Shown here: in pieces, positions 23,797 to 33,779 of the stretch | Position numbering within the stretch: position 1 is the stretch's first letter | How the letters are laid out: the number at the start of each line of letters is the position of its first letter | Origin: Aphrophora alni | Lineage: Eukaryota; Arthropoda; Insecta; Hemiptera; Aphrophoridae | Assembly: GCA_963513935.1 (NCBI GenBank) | Contig: OY740776.1 | Location: 10,570,724-10,634,723 of the forward strand | DNA: 64,000 nt | Direction of reading: 5' to 3' | The notes under the pieces: generated by a model | What the model saw: only the letters and a program-made list of their open reading frames with translations | What the model was told of the DNA's origin: nothing | Databases searched by the model: none | Program-made: the position numbers and the translations under genes

Positions 23797-23930
23797 ATTG
23801 AATTTACAATAATGTTTCAAGTGAAAAATATACGACCTAGACTGGGAATCGAACCCAGGACCTTTGGCTTTACTCTCCAATGCTCTACCAACTGAGCTAT
23901 CCTAGTCTCTTCCCAGTACAGGGCGCAGAT
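23797..23930 (-). mobile_element. tRNA-derived SINE, cluster copy 1
   Basis: Minus strand: GGATAGCTCAGTTGGTAGAG then GGGTTCGATTCCCAG, with GTATATTTTTCACTTGAAA behind. Boxes A and B are both intact. Tandem with the next two copies. Confidence 0.9.
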
Positions 23931-24050
23931 AATATTTCAAGTGAAAAATATACAACCTAGACTGGGAATCGAACCCAGTACCTTTGTCTTTACGCGCCAA
24001 TGCTCTACCAACTGAGCTATCCTAGTCTCTTCCCAGTACAGGGCACAGAT
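23931..24050 (-). mobile_element. tRNA-derived SINE, cluster copy 2
   Basis: Exactly 120 bases, head to tail with copies 1 and 3. Boxes A and B are intact. The anticodon stem is TTGGC with GACAA, one mismatch. Confidence 0.9.
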
Positions 24051-24170
24051 AATATTTTAAGTGAAAAATATACGACCTAGACTGGGAATCGAACCCAGGA
24101 CCTTTGGCTTTACTCTCCAATGCTCTACCAACTGAGCTATCCTAGTCGCTTCCCAGTACAGGGCGCAGTC
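24051..24170 (-). mobile_element. tRNA-derived SINE, cluster copy 3
   Basis: Same 120-base unit. Together with the plus-strand copy at 24190 it forms a near-perfect inverted pair of ~110-base arms around a ~20-base spacer. Confidence 0.9.
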
Positions 24171-24189
24171 ATAAGTCAAGTTAGAAGTC

Positions 24190-24300
24190 TGCGCCCTGTA
24201 CTGGGAAGCGACTAGGATAGCTCAGTTGGTAGAGCATTGGCGCGTAAAGACAAAGGTCCTGGGTTCGATTCCCAGTCTCGGTCGTATATTTTTCCCTATA
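24190..24300 (+). mobile_element. tRNA-derived SINE, cluster copy 4 (inverted)
   Basis: A tRNA-like cloverleaf can be drawn at 24211-24283. Acceptor ACTAGGA pairs with TCTCGGT with wobbles and one mismatch. The D arm is GCTC/GAGC, the anticodon stem TTGGC/GACAA with loop GCGTAAA, and the T arm CTGGG/CCCAG with loop TTCGATT. Box A (TAGCTCAGTTGG) and box B (GGTTCGATTCC) match the pol III consensus and TTTTT follows at once. Position 33 is C, not the universal T, and the apparent anticodon GTA does not fit the rest, so a decoding tRNA is unlikely. Confidence 0.85.
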
Positions 24301-24379
24301 TATATTATTGTAAATAGATTATTCTAGGACTAGGGGTCTTTGGTCTTATTTTAAATCTAAGACGTTGATAACTAAGACG

Positions 24380-24600
24380 GTTTTACTTTTAAAAGACAAG
24401 ACAAAATGGAATGGCTACGAACATTGGGTTTTTCAATGGCTACTTTCACTGATACTTTAGTACCACAAAACAAACTCTGTGATTACAGTTCAGAGTAATT
24501 TTCGTACCCAGTATGGTGAGATCCTCCAAGTAGACCTACGATGTTCACATGGAAGTTGAAACAAGACGATAGCTACGCATTCTTACACATATAAACAAAA
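24380..24600. repeat. duplicated block (copy b)
   Basis: Direct repeat of 23390-23600, about 1 kb away, on the other side of the SINE cluster. Confidence 0.7.
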
Positions 24601-25920
24601 TCAATGGGAATGATTATGAAATTCAACACATTATAATGTCACTTACTTTACTGGAAGACACTTTGGAGAGCGCCGCTATATTCCAAGTCGGAGTGTCCAC
24701 GTCCATATCCTGCAACAGTAACTTTAATAAGTGGTCGCCAGTATGAAGGTAAACAATAAAATTAATACTTGTATACAAAAATCTATCAACCTTGTTACAT
24801 TAAATGTAATTTATTTTTGTACTTCTAAAGTGTCTTCCGGTATTGATTGTTTCAAAATAATGTAGGTAGTAAACAAAAACGGTAATTGCGTATTGATGTA
24901 AGCAGACGCTACAATCTAACAACACCTAGATTCGCTTGTTTTCAATTTGTAATTTGACAATGAAAAAATGGTTTTTGTGACTTGAAAAGTGTCTTCCGAA
25001 ATCCAATATGATCTGATTGTTTGAATAGAAGATAAATAGTTAATGATTTTATAATTTTACATAGCAAAATCGCATGACGACATACACTGTACTAACCTAA
25101 CCTAACCTATACTACAAATTTATCAGAAAGTAAAAAACAGTAATTAATATATTTTTTTAATTTTGATCAATTAAGTGAAACTCTGCCTCTTTATTTTTTA
25201 AAATCAAAAACAATAACTTAATTCTGAGAGACAATTCATATAATGCACCAGTAATACTCAAACTACACTTCTACCTAGTTAACTACTATTTAACTACAAT
25301 CGTGTAATTTCCAAGATGGCCGCGGGATACCCCTGACCCGGTACGTACTCATATTACAATAATCGTGAGTTTCTAATTAAACATCACAAGAACTCACGAT
25401 TTGTGGGATTCTACATCAGTTAGTGACAGTGGCGCCCTTGTGTCAAGGTGGAAAGCTGAACTCAGTGTTGTTAAAATGTTATAAATGTCTGTTAAAATTA
25501 AGCGTTCGAAGGTAAGGAGAAATTTCATAAATATTGGTTTATAGGTTACGAAAATATACCGTAATTTTAAGAAAAATATTTTTCGTGTCATACAGCTGCT
25601 TCAAAAAGAGCTGTTTTCAATACATGCGTTGAGATGCTAAAGTTGCTCTTTTTAGTCCTAGGACCTAAAAACATAAGCTGAGGTCGAGGTCATCTGCTGT
25701 TACTTCGCTTATACCAATTAATTAACGATTGTAAAGAATCTATAAAAACAACCGATACGCTCGATTGTAAATAACCGTTAAAACAGCTGTTACCATCGAT
25801 TTTATAAATAAGTAGCCCACCACTAACACAAACTAATCAGCTGTAATAGCTGCAAACTTGTGTAACTCGTTCAAAATTTTGAAGTTAATTAAGTTATAAC
25901 ATTTTAATTTTTGTGAATTT
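24601..25920. other. spacer, no gene
   Basis: GGAAGACACTT (24655) recurs inverted as AAGTGTCTTCC at 24827 and 24987, so short transposon remnants are possible. A brief CTAACCTAACCTAACC is at 25092. Confidence 0.4.
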
Positions 25921-25927
25921 TTTTTTT

Positions 25928-25953
25928 TATATATATATATATATATATATATT
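25928..25953. repeat. (TA)n microsatellite
   Basis: About 13 TA units. Confidence 0.95.
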
Positions 25954-25959
25954 GTTTAC

Positions 25960-26095
25960 ACTATAATGAAAAATATAGTTCATCGTTTGGACCAAAAGAA
26001 GCTTTTCGACCCTCGCTCATTTTCCGGCCTCGGCCGTTAAACTTGAAATTGTATCGAAAAGCTTCACTTTTGGTCCTAGTGTTGAAATATACTAT
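25960..26095. mobile_element. small MITE-like hairpin
   Basis: GGACCAAAAGAAGCTTTTCGA at about 25989 is matched by its complement TCGAAAAGCTTCACTTTTGG (about 26054), with A+T-rich extensions. The centre is G+C-richer (CCGGCCTCGGCCG). About 130 bases; no exact duplication found. Confidence 0.6.
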
Positions 26096-26334
26096 TAAGG
26101 TTAAATATACAACTAATTATGATATAAACGGATACCTGTTTTTTATTTGCTAGTTTGCAAGACCATGACCTTGACACAAAATGGACTCTTACAGGATCAT
26201 GTAGAGTGAATAATAAAACTATTACAAACTGCCGCCATTTTGAAATTGTTTAACTATTATTACAACCCAATAACTACATAAGTTAAATTTGGTAAACATA
26301 AAAATGTTGACCTCTATTTTTTCACTGATCTTCA

Positions 26335-26848
26335 TCTTTCAAAACATCCTGTGAGAACCGTCTACGTGAGGATGGAAAAAATATTTAATGTAAGCCTAGA
26401 CCAACATCAAATTAAAAAATTTCTCCGTCCTCCTCGTTGACCGTTCCCACTGGAGGTGAAAACTCACTCACTATCCAGAAAAATCTTACTTACATCCAGT
26501 GTGGATTGTTGGGGTTTTACATATGTATCTCATACCAAGAAAGAAAATTAAGCCTTACAGCAAGCCCAGCATTGTAACTTTAAACCGCCGCCATTTTGTA
26601 TAGGGTGAACATTTTGGGGTCGGATTTGGTGCATTGTATTCTCCCAACAGAGACCTTTAATATGATGTAAAACTCAACCTATGTTCTCATTTAAGATTTT
26701 CTTGTCTCCCACAACATAATGAAAAATTGATAGTTGCTTCAAAAAGTAGATTTTACCGTACAGTATTGATGTGCTAAGTTTTATTGCTTAATCTGCAACG
26801 GTTCAAAAAATATAACTCCGTTATGATACTTTTTGGACACCCTGTATA
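26335..26848 (-). mobile_element. TACAGGGTGT-end element, minus copy
   Basis: The minus strand begins TACAGGGTGTCCAAAAAGTA at about 26848 and continues as TATATTTTTTGAACCGTTGC. It aligns over about 500 bases with 52378-52880, including GTTCCCACTGGAG and AACCTATGCTCTCATTTAAG-like stretches. No transposase frame. Confidence 0.75.
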
Positions 26849-27520
26849 TGTATGTTTTATAACAATAAATATTTATTCGCGAGAAAATAGTTACCGGAGA
26901 GTTTTAATTATATTCGTATTTATTTTTCTGTCTGTTTTCGTGGAATGTGACCAAAAAAATTTAACAGTAATCCTTTTGAAAAGGCTTAACGTCATAATAA
27001 AATTTATAGTTTTTCAAACATGATAATATTGAAGTTTTGTATCCCAAATTAGTTCCAATTTACAGTGTTTTTACACAAAATATAATATATAAATAAAGAT
27101 TTTCTCATCAACGTTCATATGTATTTATTTTTAAACTATTTATCTCCTCTGTTTTATTTATAACATGACTACTCTTTTCTCCTGAAACATTTGTTTGTGT
27201 ATACATCATCTCTCCCCCCCCCCCTTCTGCTTCCATTTAATTACTTATAATTAAATCGTAAGATTTATCAACGAACTCTAAAGATTGTATAAAAATTCAA
27301 AATTTTAAGAAAAAAACTAGTCTATAACTATAAAAGGCGACAATTTCAACCTATTTCTTACAAAGATCATAAAAAGCACCCCTAGAAGGTAGGCTAAAAT
27401 GTATATAAAGTACCTTTCAAATTTTAAGATGATTTTATTTTTGGTATATTTAAAAGAAAATATATGCAACCCAACAAAGTTTTTAAAATTATTGATTGAT
27501 CAAGTCTAGAGCCAAAACTT
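26849..27520. other. no feature seen
   Basis: A+T-rich spacer with a short C run at 27217. Confidence 0.4.
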
Positions 27521-27522
27521 AC

Positions 27523-27527
<5 letters not shown>

Positions 27528-27574
<47 letters not shown>
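27528..27574. repeat. poly(T) run
   Basis: Nearly 50 consecutive T. No adjacent element body with a duplication was recognised. Confidence 0.95.
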
Positions 27575-27578
<4 letters not shown>

Positions 27579-27824
27579 TAGCACTAAAAATCACCCGATA
27601 ATCAGACCAATCTGAATAGAATTGTTTTAAATAAAAACTTTACTTTTGAAATCGGTCTTTGTAATATTAAAAAGACAATCTATTTTGAAATTTGGAGATC
27701 TATTAATTCAATTTAACTCAAAATTGTTCGGCGATTTTATTCTTTCCATTTAAAAAATATAAGTTAACGTTTAGTTCTAGGATACAATCTTGTTGAGTAG
27801 GCCTACTGTGGTGAAATTCACAAT

Positions 27825-27913
27825 AATGATTCGAATTTGCCCCTAACCACAATCACTAGAAACTTTAAAATAAAACTTCTAGTGATTGTGGTTAGGGGCA
27901 AATTCGAATCATT
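27825..27913. repeat. perfect hairpin, 37-bp arms, 15-base loop
   Basis: Arms 27825-27861 and 27877-27913 are exact reverse complements (start AATGATTCGAATTTGCCCC). A third, mutated arm lies at about 28150-28195 (TTTCTAGTGATTATGGTTAG), so this is part of a dispersed element. Confidence 0.95.
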
Positions 27914-28670
27914 ATTCTAATAAATGAGAAATTGAACTTTGCCTCCAATACAGTATAAGATAAACTTAATTCTCTGGAATAAATCATTCAGTTAGGGATT
28001 GAGAACATGATAGTAGGATGTATAGTAGAAACCTACATTGTTGACTAAAGTGGCGAAATTGGGAAATTTTAAATTGTATAATGTGTTTACATAATTGTGT
28101 TACATTATGTACATTATGTTACATAAACGGATAATTGTGTTTTATTTTAAAGTTTCTAGTGATTATGGTTAGAGGCAAATTCAAAACATTATTTAGTTCT
28201 AGGGTTGAAAATTTACAATTTCAACATTTTTTGAGATCTACTGTTGTCCTGTAGGGGAAAAAAATATCAATTTAAGTTTGACAACATTAACTTACACCCC
28301 GTGTTGGAGGGGGGGGGAATAATCAAAGAGGAAGTTGAATTTAACCAAAAGGTTTAGCCAACTTCTTTTATCCTGCTTTTACCTGTTTAAAAGTTAGTAC
28401 GAAGTTTCAATACTTTTATAACACCCTGTATACATTTACATTTGTAAAAATAAAAATATTAATCCTCATATTTCAAGCTTAACAATTCAATAACAAAAAA
28501 TAAATACTTTCATTTTAAAATAAAATTCATTAATATAGCCAAACAGACACCAAATCGATATACTTGTTTTATAGGGGGAGTTGTTTATTATAAAATCTAG
28601 ACCTCAAAAGGTTTTTTCATTGTAGTTTAAATGTGAAAAAACCTCTCGGTCATCATTGCCTTCGCTGTTT
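27914..28670. other. spacer
   Basis: Holds the third hairpin arm and, at 28423-28435, AACACCCTGTATAC, another inverted ACAGGGTGT-type end. No gene. Confidence 0.4.
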
Positions 28671-28679
28671 GAAGTTAAT

Positions 28680-28900
28680 TATGGAAGTTCAATTTTATTA
28701 TTATACATTCTTCGGACATTTGCCATCATTTGTGTGTTAAAAATCAAAACACGACGTTTCGGGAATAAGAATCAATTCCCGTTATCAAGTGACTAAAAAC
28801 TAAAGAAACATGAAACTAAAAACTAAGCCTATGTAAGAAGTAAAATTAAATAAGAATACCACCAACCTTAATATCTAAGCATGCATCTCAGAGCTAAAAC
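28680..28900 (+). mobile_element. single arm of hairpin-GAAA family P1
   Basis: Closely matches 17330-17470, including AACACGACGTTTCGGGAATA and CGTTATCAAGTGACTAAAA, and continues into sequence equal to the reverse complement of 17580-17640. Confidence 0.85.
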
Positions 28901-29254
28901 TCAGAAGTCAAATAAACACAATCACGGTAACACACAACTAACGACAAATACGTGTTGTTGTATCAAAGATACAGCAACAAGTGACGTGGTCCAGAAGGCG
29001 TGACAAACTATTAGGGGAGTGGCCTATTGTTAGTTGTATTAAGCTTCCTAGCCCGAGAGCGGGTTACAACCCCTTGTAGCGATTTAACAGGTAAACTTTC
29101 AGCTTGTTTTTTAGTTATAGGGGTATTATAATCAAATTTTAGTTATTTTTTTAATATTGGGAGCCATAATGGCCTTACTTCTATACTTGATTGGCTGATA
29201 GGATGTATAATGTATAATAATAAAATCATTGCCTTACAAAAACAAAAACAAATA

Positions 29255-29410
29255 AAGACTCATAGCCTGAAATACTCTAATAGCGTCATGCTCAGAAGAG
29301 AACAAGAGTTGGTCATCAGAGACCTGAGATGAAAGATAGGGATCTAACACAAGACTACATGAAGAAAGTGTAGATCCAGCTAGGCTCCCTCAGGATTGAC
29401 ACGCCTGTAC
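29255..29410 (+). repeat. dispersed repeat R, plus copy
   Basis: Best-preserved R copy: GACTCATAGCCTGAAATACT, then AACAAGAGTTGGTCATCAGA, GGGATCTAACACAAGACTAC and GTGTAGATCCAGCTAGG. Confidence 0.7.
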
Positions 29411-29861
29411 TCACTCACTGATTGCTGGGTCTCAACAAAGTCTGGACACATTCTTATTCACTGTATTTACGACTTTTTTTTAACCAAACTTTTAAAAGAA
29501 TTTGTAACAAGAAAAAAGAGATTCAATGTAATCATAGTGAAAATTGTTTTGAGCTGTGGAGAAAACCGTATATTTGTAAAAATCTACAGTCGTTCTGACG
29601 CACGACAGTCTCTTCTTTGTAAAATACCTTCCTACAAAGATGGAATCTTTATCAAGAAGTTTCCCAGCTGATCTTTTACATCATCAGCTGACGTAAGAGG
29701 TTTTCCAAAGGTCGCCTACATTAGAATATAAAGAAAATCACGTAGATGTGACAGGACACGACTACATTAATTACATTTGTAAATTATTGGTGACCTTGAG
29801 CTTTGTTTTCAACCGTAATCATGGAGAGCTTTAACTACTACTTCACGTAATTCTTGACCCT

Positions 29862-30127
29862 CCATGAGCAGTTTAGAGGTACAAAATGGGAAAAGTAGAA
29901 AGATCGAATTGCATACAATCCGGAGCAATTTATGAAGATGTGGCTCAATAGATTGGATAGTGAGAATCACCTGCTCAAGAGTAGCATATGTCGAAGAACG
30001 TCCGAATAATTTGAGGCTATGTTTGAAGAGCAGGAACGTTGCAACGAGGTGTTCTTCCGCGTAGAGAAAGTGTTACGTAGGGAAAAGACAGAAGAGGAGG
30101 CTGGTAACAGCTCCTACGTGTAACGTT
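29862..30127 (+). pseudogene. decayed coding remnant, family unknown
   Basis: One plus-strand frame runs about 88 codons with three stops. It has a charged, protein-like composition (for example EQFMKMWLNRLDSEN, then FEEQERCNEVFFRVEKVLRR). The last stop is followed at once by the LINE fragment below. I cannot assign it; it may be part of another retrotransposon. Confidence 0.35.
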
Positions 30128-30371
30128 TACAACAGTCAAAAATCAGTCTAAGGTTCAGAGGATGGCATGTCTAAACACAACCGGAGCAATGTCCACTACA
30201 CCAACCGCTAAAATGGAAATACTACTAGAGGTTCAACCCATTGAACTGTTTACAATAGCGGGAGCAAGAAAGCAGCCTACGAAAAAAAATTGACAACCTG
30301 ATTCTCAGTAAAGGTACAATAATTAAGATCGACACCAGGTACTCGTTTTCAAGACCTTCTGAAGTTAATAT
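30128..30371 (+). pseudogene. non-LTR retrotransposon fragment: linker between RT and RNase H
   Basis: The frame reads SKVQRMACLNTTGAMSTTPT followed by AKMEILLEVQPIELF. This is the conserved stretch downstream of the reverse transcriptase fingers-palm in RNase H-bearing LINEs, where 'VQR-AC--ITGA-RTTPT-A-EVLL---PL' is usual. After AGARK the frame shifts, and the fragment is then split by MITE A at 30372. It resumes at 32214 with the RNase H domain. Confidence 0.8.
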
Positions 30372-30956
30372 GGTGTCGTGCCATCTCATCCAAGTGTCAT
30401 CTCATCCAGATTCCACGGACGTAGGGCAGGGGGTTAATTCTTTACCCGCCAACTAGTGTCATCTCGTACAAAAACCTATGCTATTGTTTCCTTGACAGGT
30501 CTACAAAAAACTATTATAACGTTTGTAGTACCGGTAGCCTACCTTTATAATTTTATAAAATTCTTATTATTTATAAAATTTCGGGTCTTCCATATTTTCT
30601 AGCTACATACTATTTAAACCCCCCCCCTAAATGCTCTTTGCGTTTTATATCAAAATGCTATAAATCATGTTAAAACTCGCCTTGTATGTAATACAGGGAG
30701 AAAACTAATCTTCTTGCGGGTGCTCCTTACCTAGGCTCCAGGTTGCGCAGTTCAACAACAGCCTGTTCTAATGTTCCACCTCAAGGTTTGTAGAATATGA
30801 AGCCGCTTGTATATTAACAGAATTATTTGACATAAATTACAAATTAATTCTGAAAATATTCAAAGCAGCCGTTAGGTTAGGTTAGGTTAGGTTAATCAAC
30901 TGTAAAACTGCACTGGACGAGATGGCACTTATTTCTATGAAATTGGATGTTGGATG

Positions 30957-32190
30957 GGGTCATAGTAACCGGCTGTTACCAAAAAGCCACGAATTTTTCG
31001 GTCCATCTGAAATTACCAAATAGCCACGATCATTAGTGAGGATTAAGAAGGGTCATCTCGCAAGGAACGAAATGTCCAAAAAGCCACGATCGAACCTTTA
31101 GTAGGAAGTATGCTTGTAGTGCCGAAAGAGTATATTCTATAAATATTAGTATCTATTTTTGTTGTAGCTTTCTCTATCCCGACACGGATATATGATTTAT
31201 TCATCATTTTTCCTGTAAAATAAGGTTTCAAAATTGATTTTTGAAGATCACAGTTTTTTTTTTTAAATGTCTGGGACTGGCGAACCTTTAGTACGAAGTA
31301 TGCTTGTAGTGCCTGTAGTATGCTTGTATCATAAAAAATAAACTTTTATTTTACAAACTACTAAGTGTAGTAGTAAATGGTTTATGTCATAGGTAATTAT
31401 CAATTCCCTTTTTCCCAGAGGTGGTGCCGGCTACCTGGCTGAGCCGTCGTGGCTTTTCGGACATTTCAGCGCTGGCAAACGAACCCTTCTTAATCCCCTC
31501 TAATGATCGTGGCTATTCGGTAGGGTCAGAGCGGCCCAAAAATTCGTGGCTTTTTGGTAGTTCCCTAGTAACCTGGTGGTACCATCGTACCTGACCTGCT
31601 ATTTCTACCTGAAGAAGTGTCACCGAAACCCTTCTATTGTCTATCTTTACTGCTCCTACACATCAGGTCTATTGTTAGATGTCTTGGGAATTACCCAGGC
31701 GTGGTGGCACCATCCAGTTTAGGGAGGGACATTTCAATATTTCAGTTGATGGACAGTAGAAGTACATATCAGTCGACTCTATCTGGTTCATTTCATTTCA
31801 GTTCATTTCTATCTGGATCATGGTTAACCTAACCTAACCTAACATAACCTAACCTTTCTCTAATAGTTATCAAGTAGGAAATTAGTTGAGAATCTTTTTT
31901 TATTTTTTGCATTAAGCAACAGTCTGTCTACCTTGCCGGATTGAATTGGAAGTGAATGAAGTGATCATCAAAAACTAAATAGTTGCTAGATTTTATAGTT
32001 GGAGAGCAGAGATAAAAAATGGCCCTTAAACAATCTGGTGGTGCCGTCGAAATGTTTACCTCCGATATTCACAGCTATTGTTTTGTGTAACAATGAGTGA
32101 TCCTTTTCGAGTCGAAAAAGTAATCGGCCAGACCTTCATTCCTAGAATTAGGGATCCTCCTCCGATGGTACCACCAGGTTACTATAACCC
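30957..32190. mobile_element. MITE family B, copy 2, split by MITE C
   Basis: Ends GGGTCATAGTAACC and GGTTACTATAACCC. An exact 8-bp duplication GTTGGATG at 30949-30956 and 32191-32198 comes from MITE A sequence. Its own body is 30957-30970 plus 31566-32190. Copy 1 at 8416-9001 lacks the C insertion, confirming the junction. Short frames inside (31617-31832) are shared with copy 1 but carry no known domain. Confidence 0.93.
30971..31565. mobile_element. MITE family C (8-bp TSD), innermost insertion
   Basis: 595 bases. Terminal inverted repeats of about 130 bases: left TACCAAAAAGCCACGAATTT then AATAGCCACGATCATTAG; the right side is the inverted equivalent ending in CGTGGCTTTTTGGTA. Exact 8-bp duplication TAGTAACC at 30963-30970 and 31566-31573. 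The repeated motif AAAAGCCACGA occurs several times within each arm. No transposase. Confidence 0.93.
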
Positions 32191-32213
32191 GTTGGATGAG
32201 ATGGCACGACATC

Positions 32214-32457
32214 GTTTATGACCCATGGGGACGAAAATCGACTTCTAGGAAACCTGGTGTGGTACACCGATGGTTCAAAAACTCCGGCAGGTACTGGTGT
32301 CGCGGTGTATGAACTGAGACCGGAGTTGAACCGTTCGTTTCCCTTGAGACAATATGTCATAGTTTTTCAGTCAAAGATTATGGCCTTAAATCACTGCATA
32401 CAGGAGAATTTAAGGCGGAACGTTAAGAGCAATCGTATCCACGTATATAATAAGTCA
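32214..32457 (+). pseudogene. non-LTR retrotransposon fragment: RNase H start
   Basis: Continues the LINE interrupted at 30371. The frame reads WYTDGSKTPAGTGVAVYEL, the first catalytic aspartate region of RNase H, then FPLRQYVIVFQSKIMALNHC, the helix with the usual FQ-E position (here K). At 32450 it is interrupted by MITE D. Beyond 32680 the frame decays and the third catalytic region is not recognisable. Confidence 0.88.
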
Positions 32458-32671
32458 CAGTGCCGGATTAAGCACTAAGCAGACGAAGCGGCCGCTTTGG
32501 GGCCCCGGCCCCGAAGTGGGCCCCCAAGGGATTAAAAAATATATTAAAATACTATAAAATATTATACTATCCGGGTTGGGATGGTCGGGTTAATTGAGGG
32601 GGTTGTCGAGGTTGGGGGGGGCCTCCTTGCCTATCTCGCTTTGGGGCCCCAAGGTTCTTAATCCGGCACTG
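32458..32671. mobile_element. MITE family D, hAT-type (8-bp TSD), G+C-rich
   Basis: 214 bases with perfect 15-bp ends CAGTGCCGGATTAAG and CTTAATCCGGCACTG. Exact 8-bp duplication ATAAGTCA at 32450-32457 and 32672-32679. It is far richer in G+C than its surroundings (GGGGCCCCGGCCCC stretch). The CAG start and 8-bp TSD are hAT hallmarks. Confidence 0.96.
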
Positions 32672-32679
32672 ATAAGTCA

Positions 32680-33770
32680 GGTTACAATTAATGTTCTGAC
32701 TATTAGGTACTACAAGGTGCCAAGAGAAGTTTTCATTTCAAAAATCGGTTGGTAAATTTCAAAATTGAAGGAGATAATTAAAATTCTTAAAACATTTTTT
32801 GAGAGCAATTTTTTACCCGTACATTGTATATCTTCCGCTGTATCTTGTTTTATGCAGATTTAAAATCCGCATAATATAAAAATGACGATCATTTTAAAGC
32901 AGTTTTTTGTTCATATCTCGCGTGTTATTAGACGTATAACACACTAAATTAGATAAAAACTAACAGATTTAAATTAAGGATCAACCAACATGGACTGTCA
33001 ACTCTATGCAACAGTGAAATTGTTGCCAAAAAAGTAATATCGAACCCTGGTGTCCCCATAATATAATTATGATATTCGTTCGAATAGTTATAAGATCCTA
33101 CAAGGTCAAGTCACCTCACTAGAGTAGCAAATGGAGTAGTGATATAAATAATTACAGTATTCAGAAAACAACAGCTGTTTTAAACAAACTTATCCTACTA
33201 GATTAAATCCCTTGATCTATTAATATTTCCTACAAGGCCCAAGAGATTCAACTTTTTGGTCATTTCATTTAGTCGATCTGCTTATATTACATTGTATAAT
33301 AGGGTTGGTTAAGTACCATGATTAACGTGTTTACTATTAATTTAAATGATTTTACAATTGGTACAGTTTCAAAATGGCGATATTTTCCGTTGTTCTTTTC
33401 TAGAATGAGGTTATATTCAGCACACTTTGCGATTTGGTCCTGTATTAATACCAAAATTGGAATTCAAACAGAGAAATCAAAACGAAATCCGAGGCCTTAA
33501 TTTTAAATTCCAATATCAATAACAGGGGTACCAACGTAATGATACAGATTATCCCCACAGTGCGTATCTGGTTTTCCTTGACATTAGCACTGTGGATTTG
33601 AAGTGAGACAAAAAGTAGGTTAAGTTAGGTTAGGTCATGATCACTAGTGTGTCAAGGGAGCTTAGAGTCTGTATCTGCTGGTAAGTCAACAGCTGATCTA
33701 GTCTAGATTTGTATAGTTCGGAGAGAGTACTGCGGTGACGAAAACGAGACTTTGCCTGATATAGCTACTA
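32680..33770. other. spacer, no gene
   Basis: Decayed LINE continuation for perhaps 100 bases, then A+T-rich DNA. Open frame 33318-33500 has no recognised domain. Confidence 0.4.
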
Positions 33771-33779
33771 ACTTTATAA

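Larger units (their letters stand above)
30372..32213. mobile_element. MITE family A, copy 2, split by MITE B
   Basis: The left end GGTGTCGTGCCATCTCATCC and the right end GATGAGATGGCACGACATC match copy 1 at 19927-20382. Its own sequence is 30372-30956 plus 32199-32213. Flanks GTTAATAT and GTTTATGA are a diverged 8-bp duplication (5 of 8), consistent with an older insertion than copy 1. It interrupts the LINE between the linker and RNase H. Confidence 0.88.

Noticed and set aside
24211..24283. functional tRNA gene (anticodon GTA)
   Set aside because: Position 33 is not T, the acceptor stem has wobbles and a mismatch, and the same sequence with conserved flanks is repeated at many sites, so SINE is the better call.
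24650..25000. inverted GGAAGACACTT motifs as transposon ends
   Set aside because: Only 11 bases match, three sites, no flanking duplication; insufficient.
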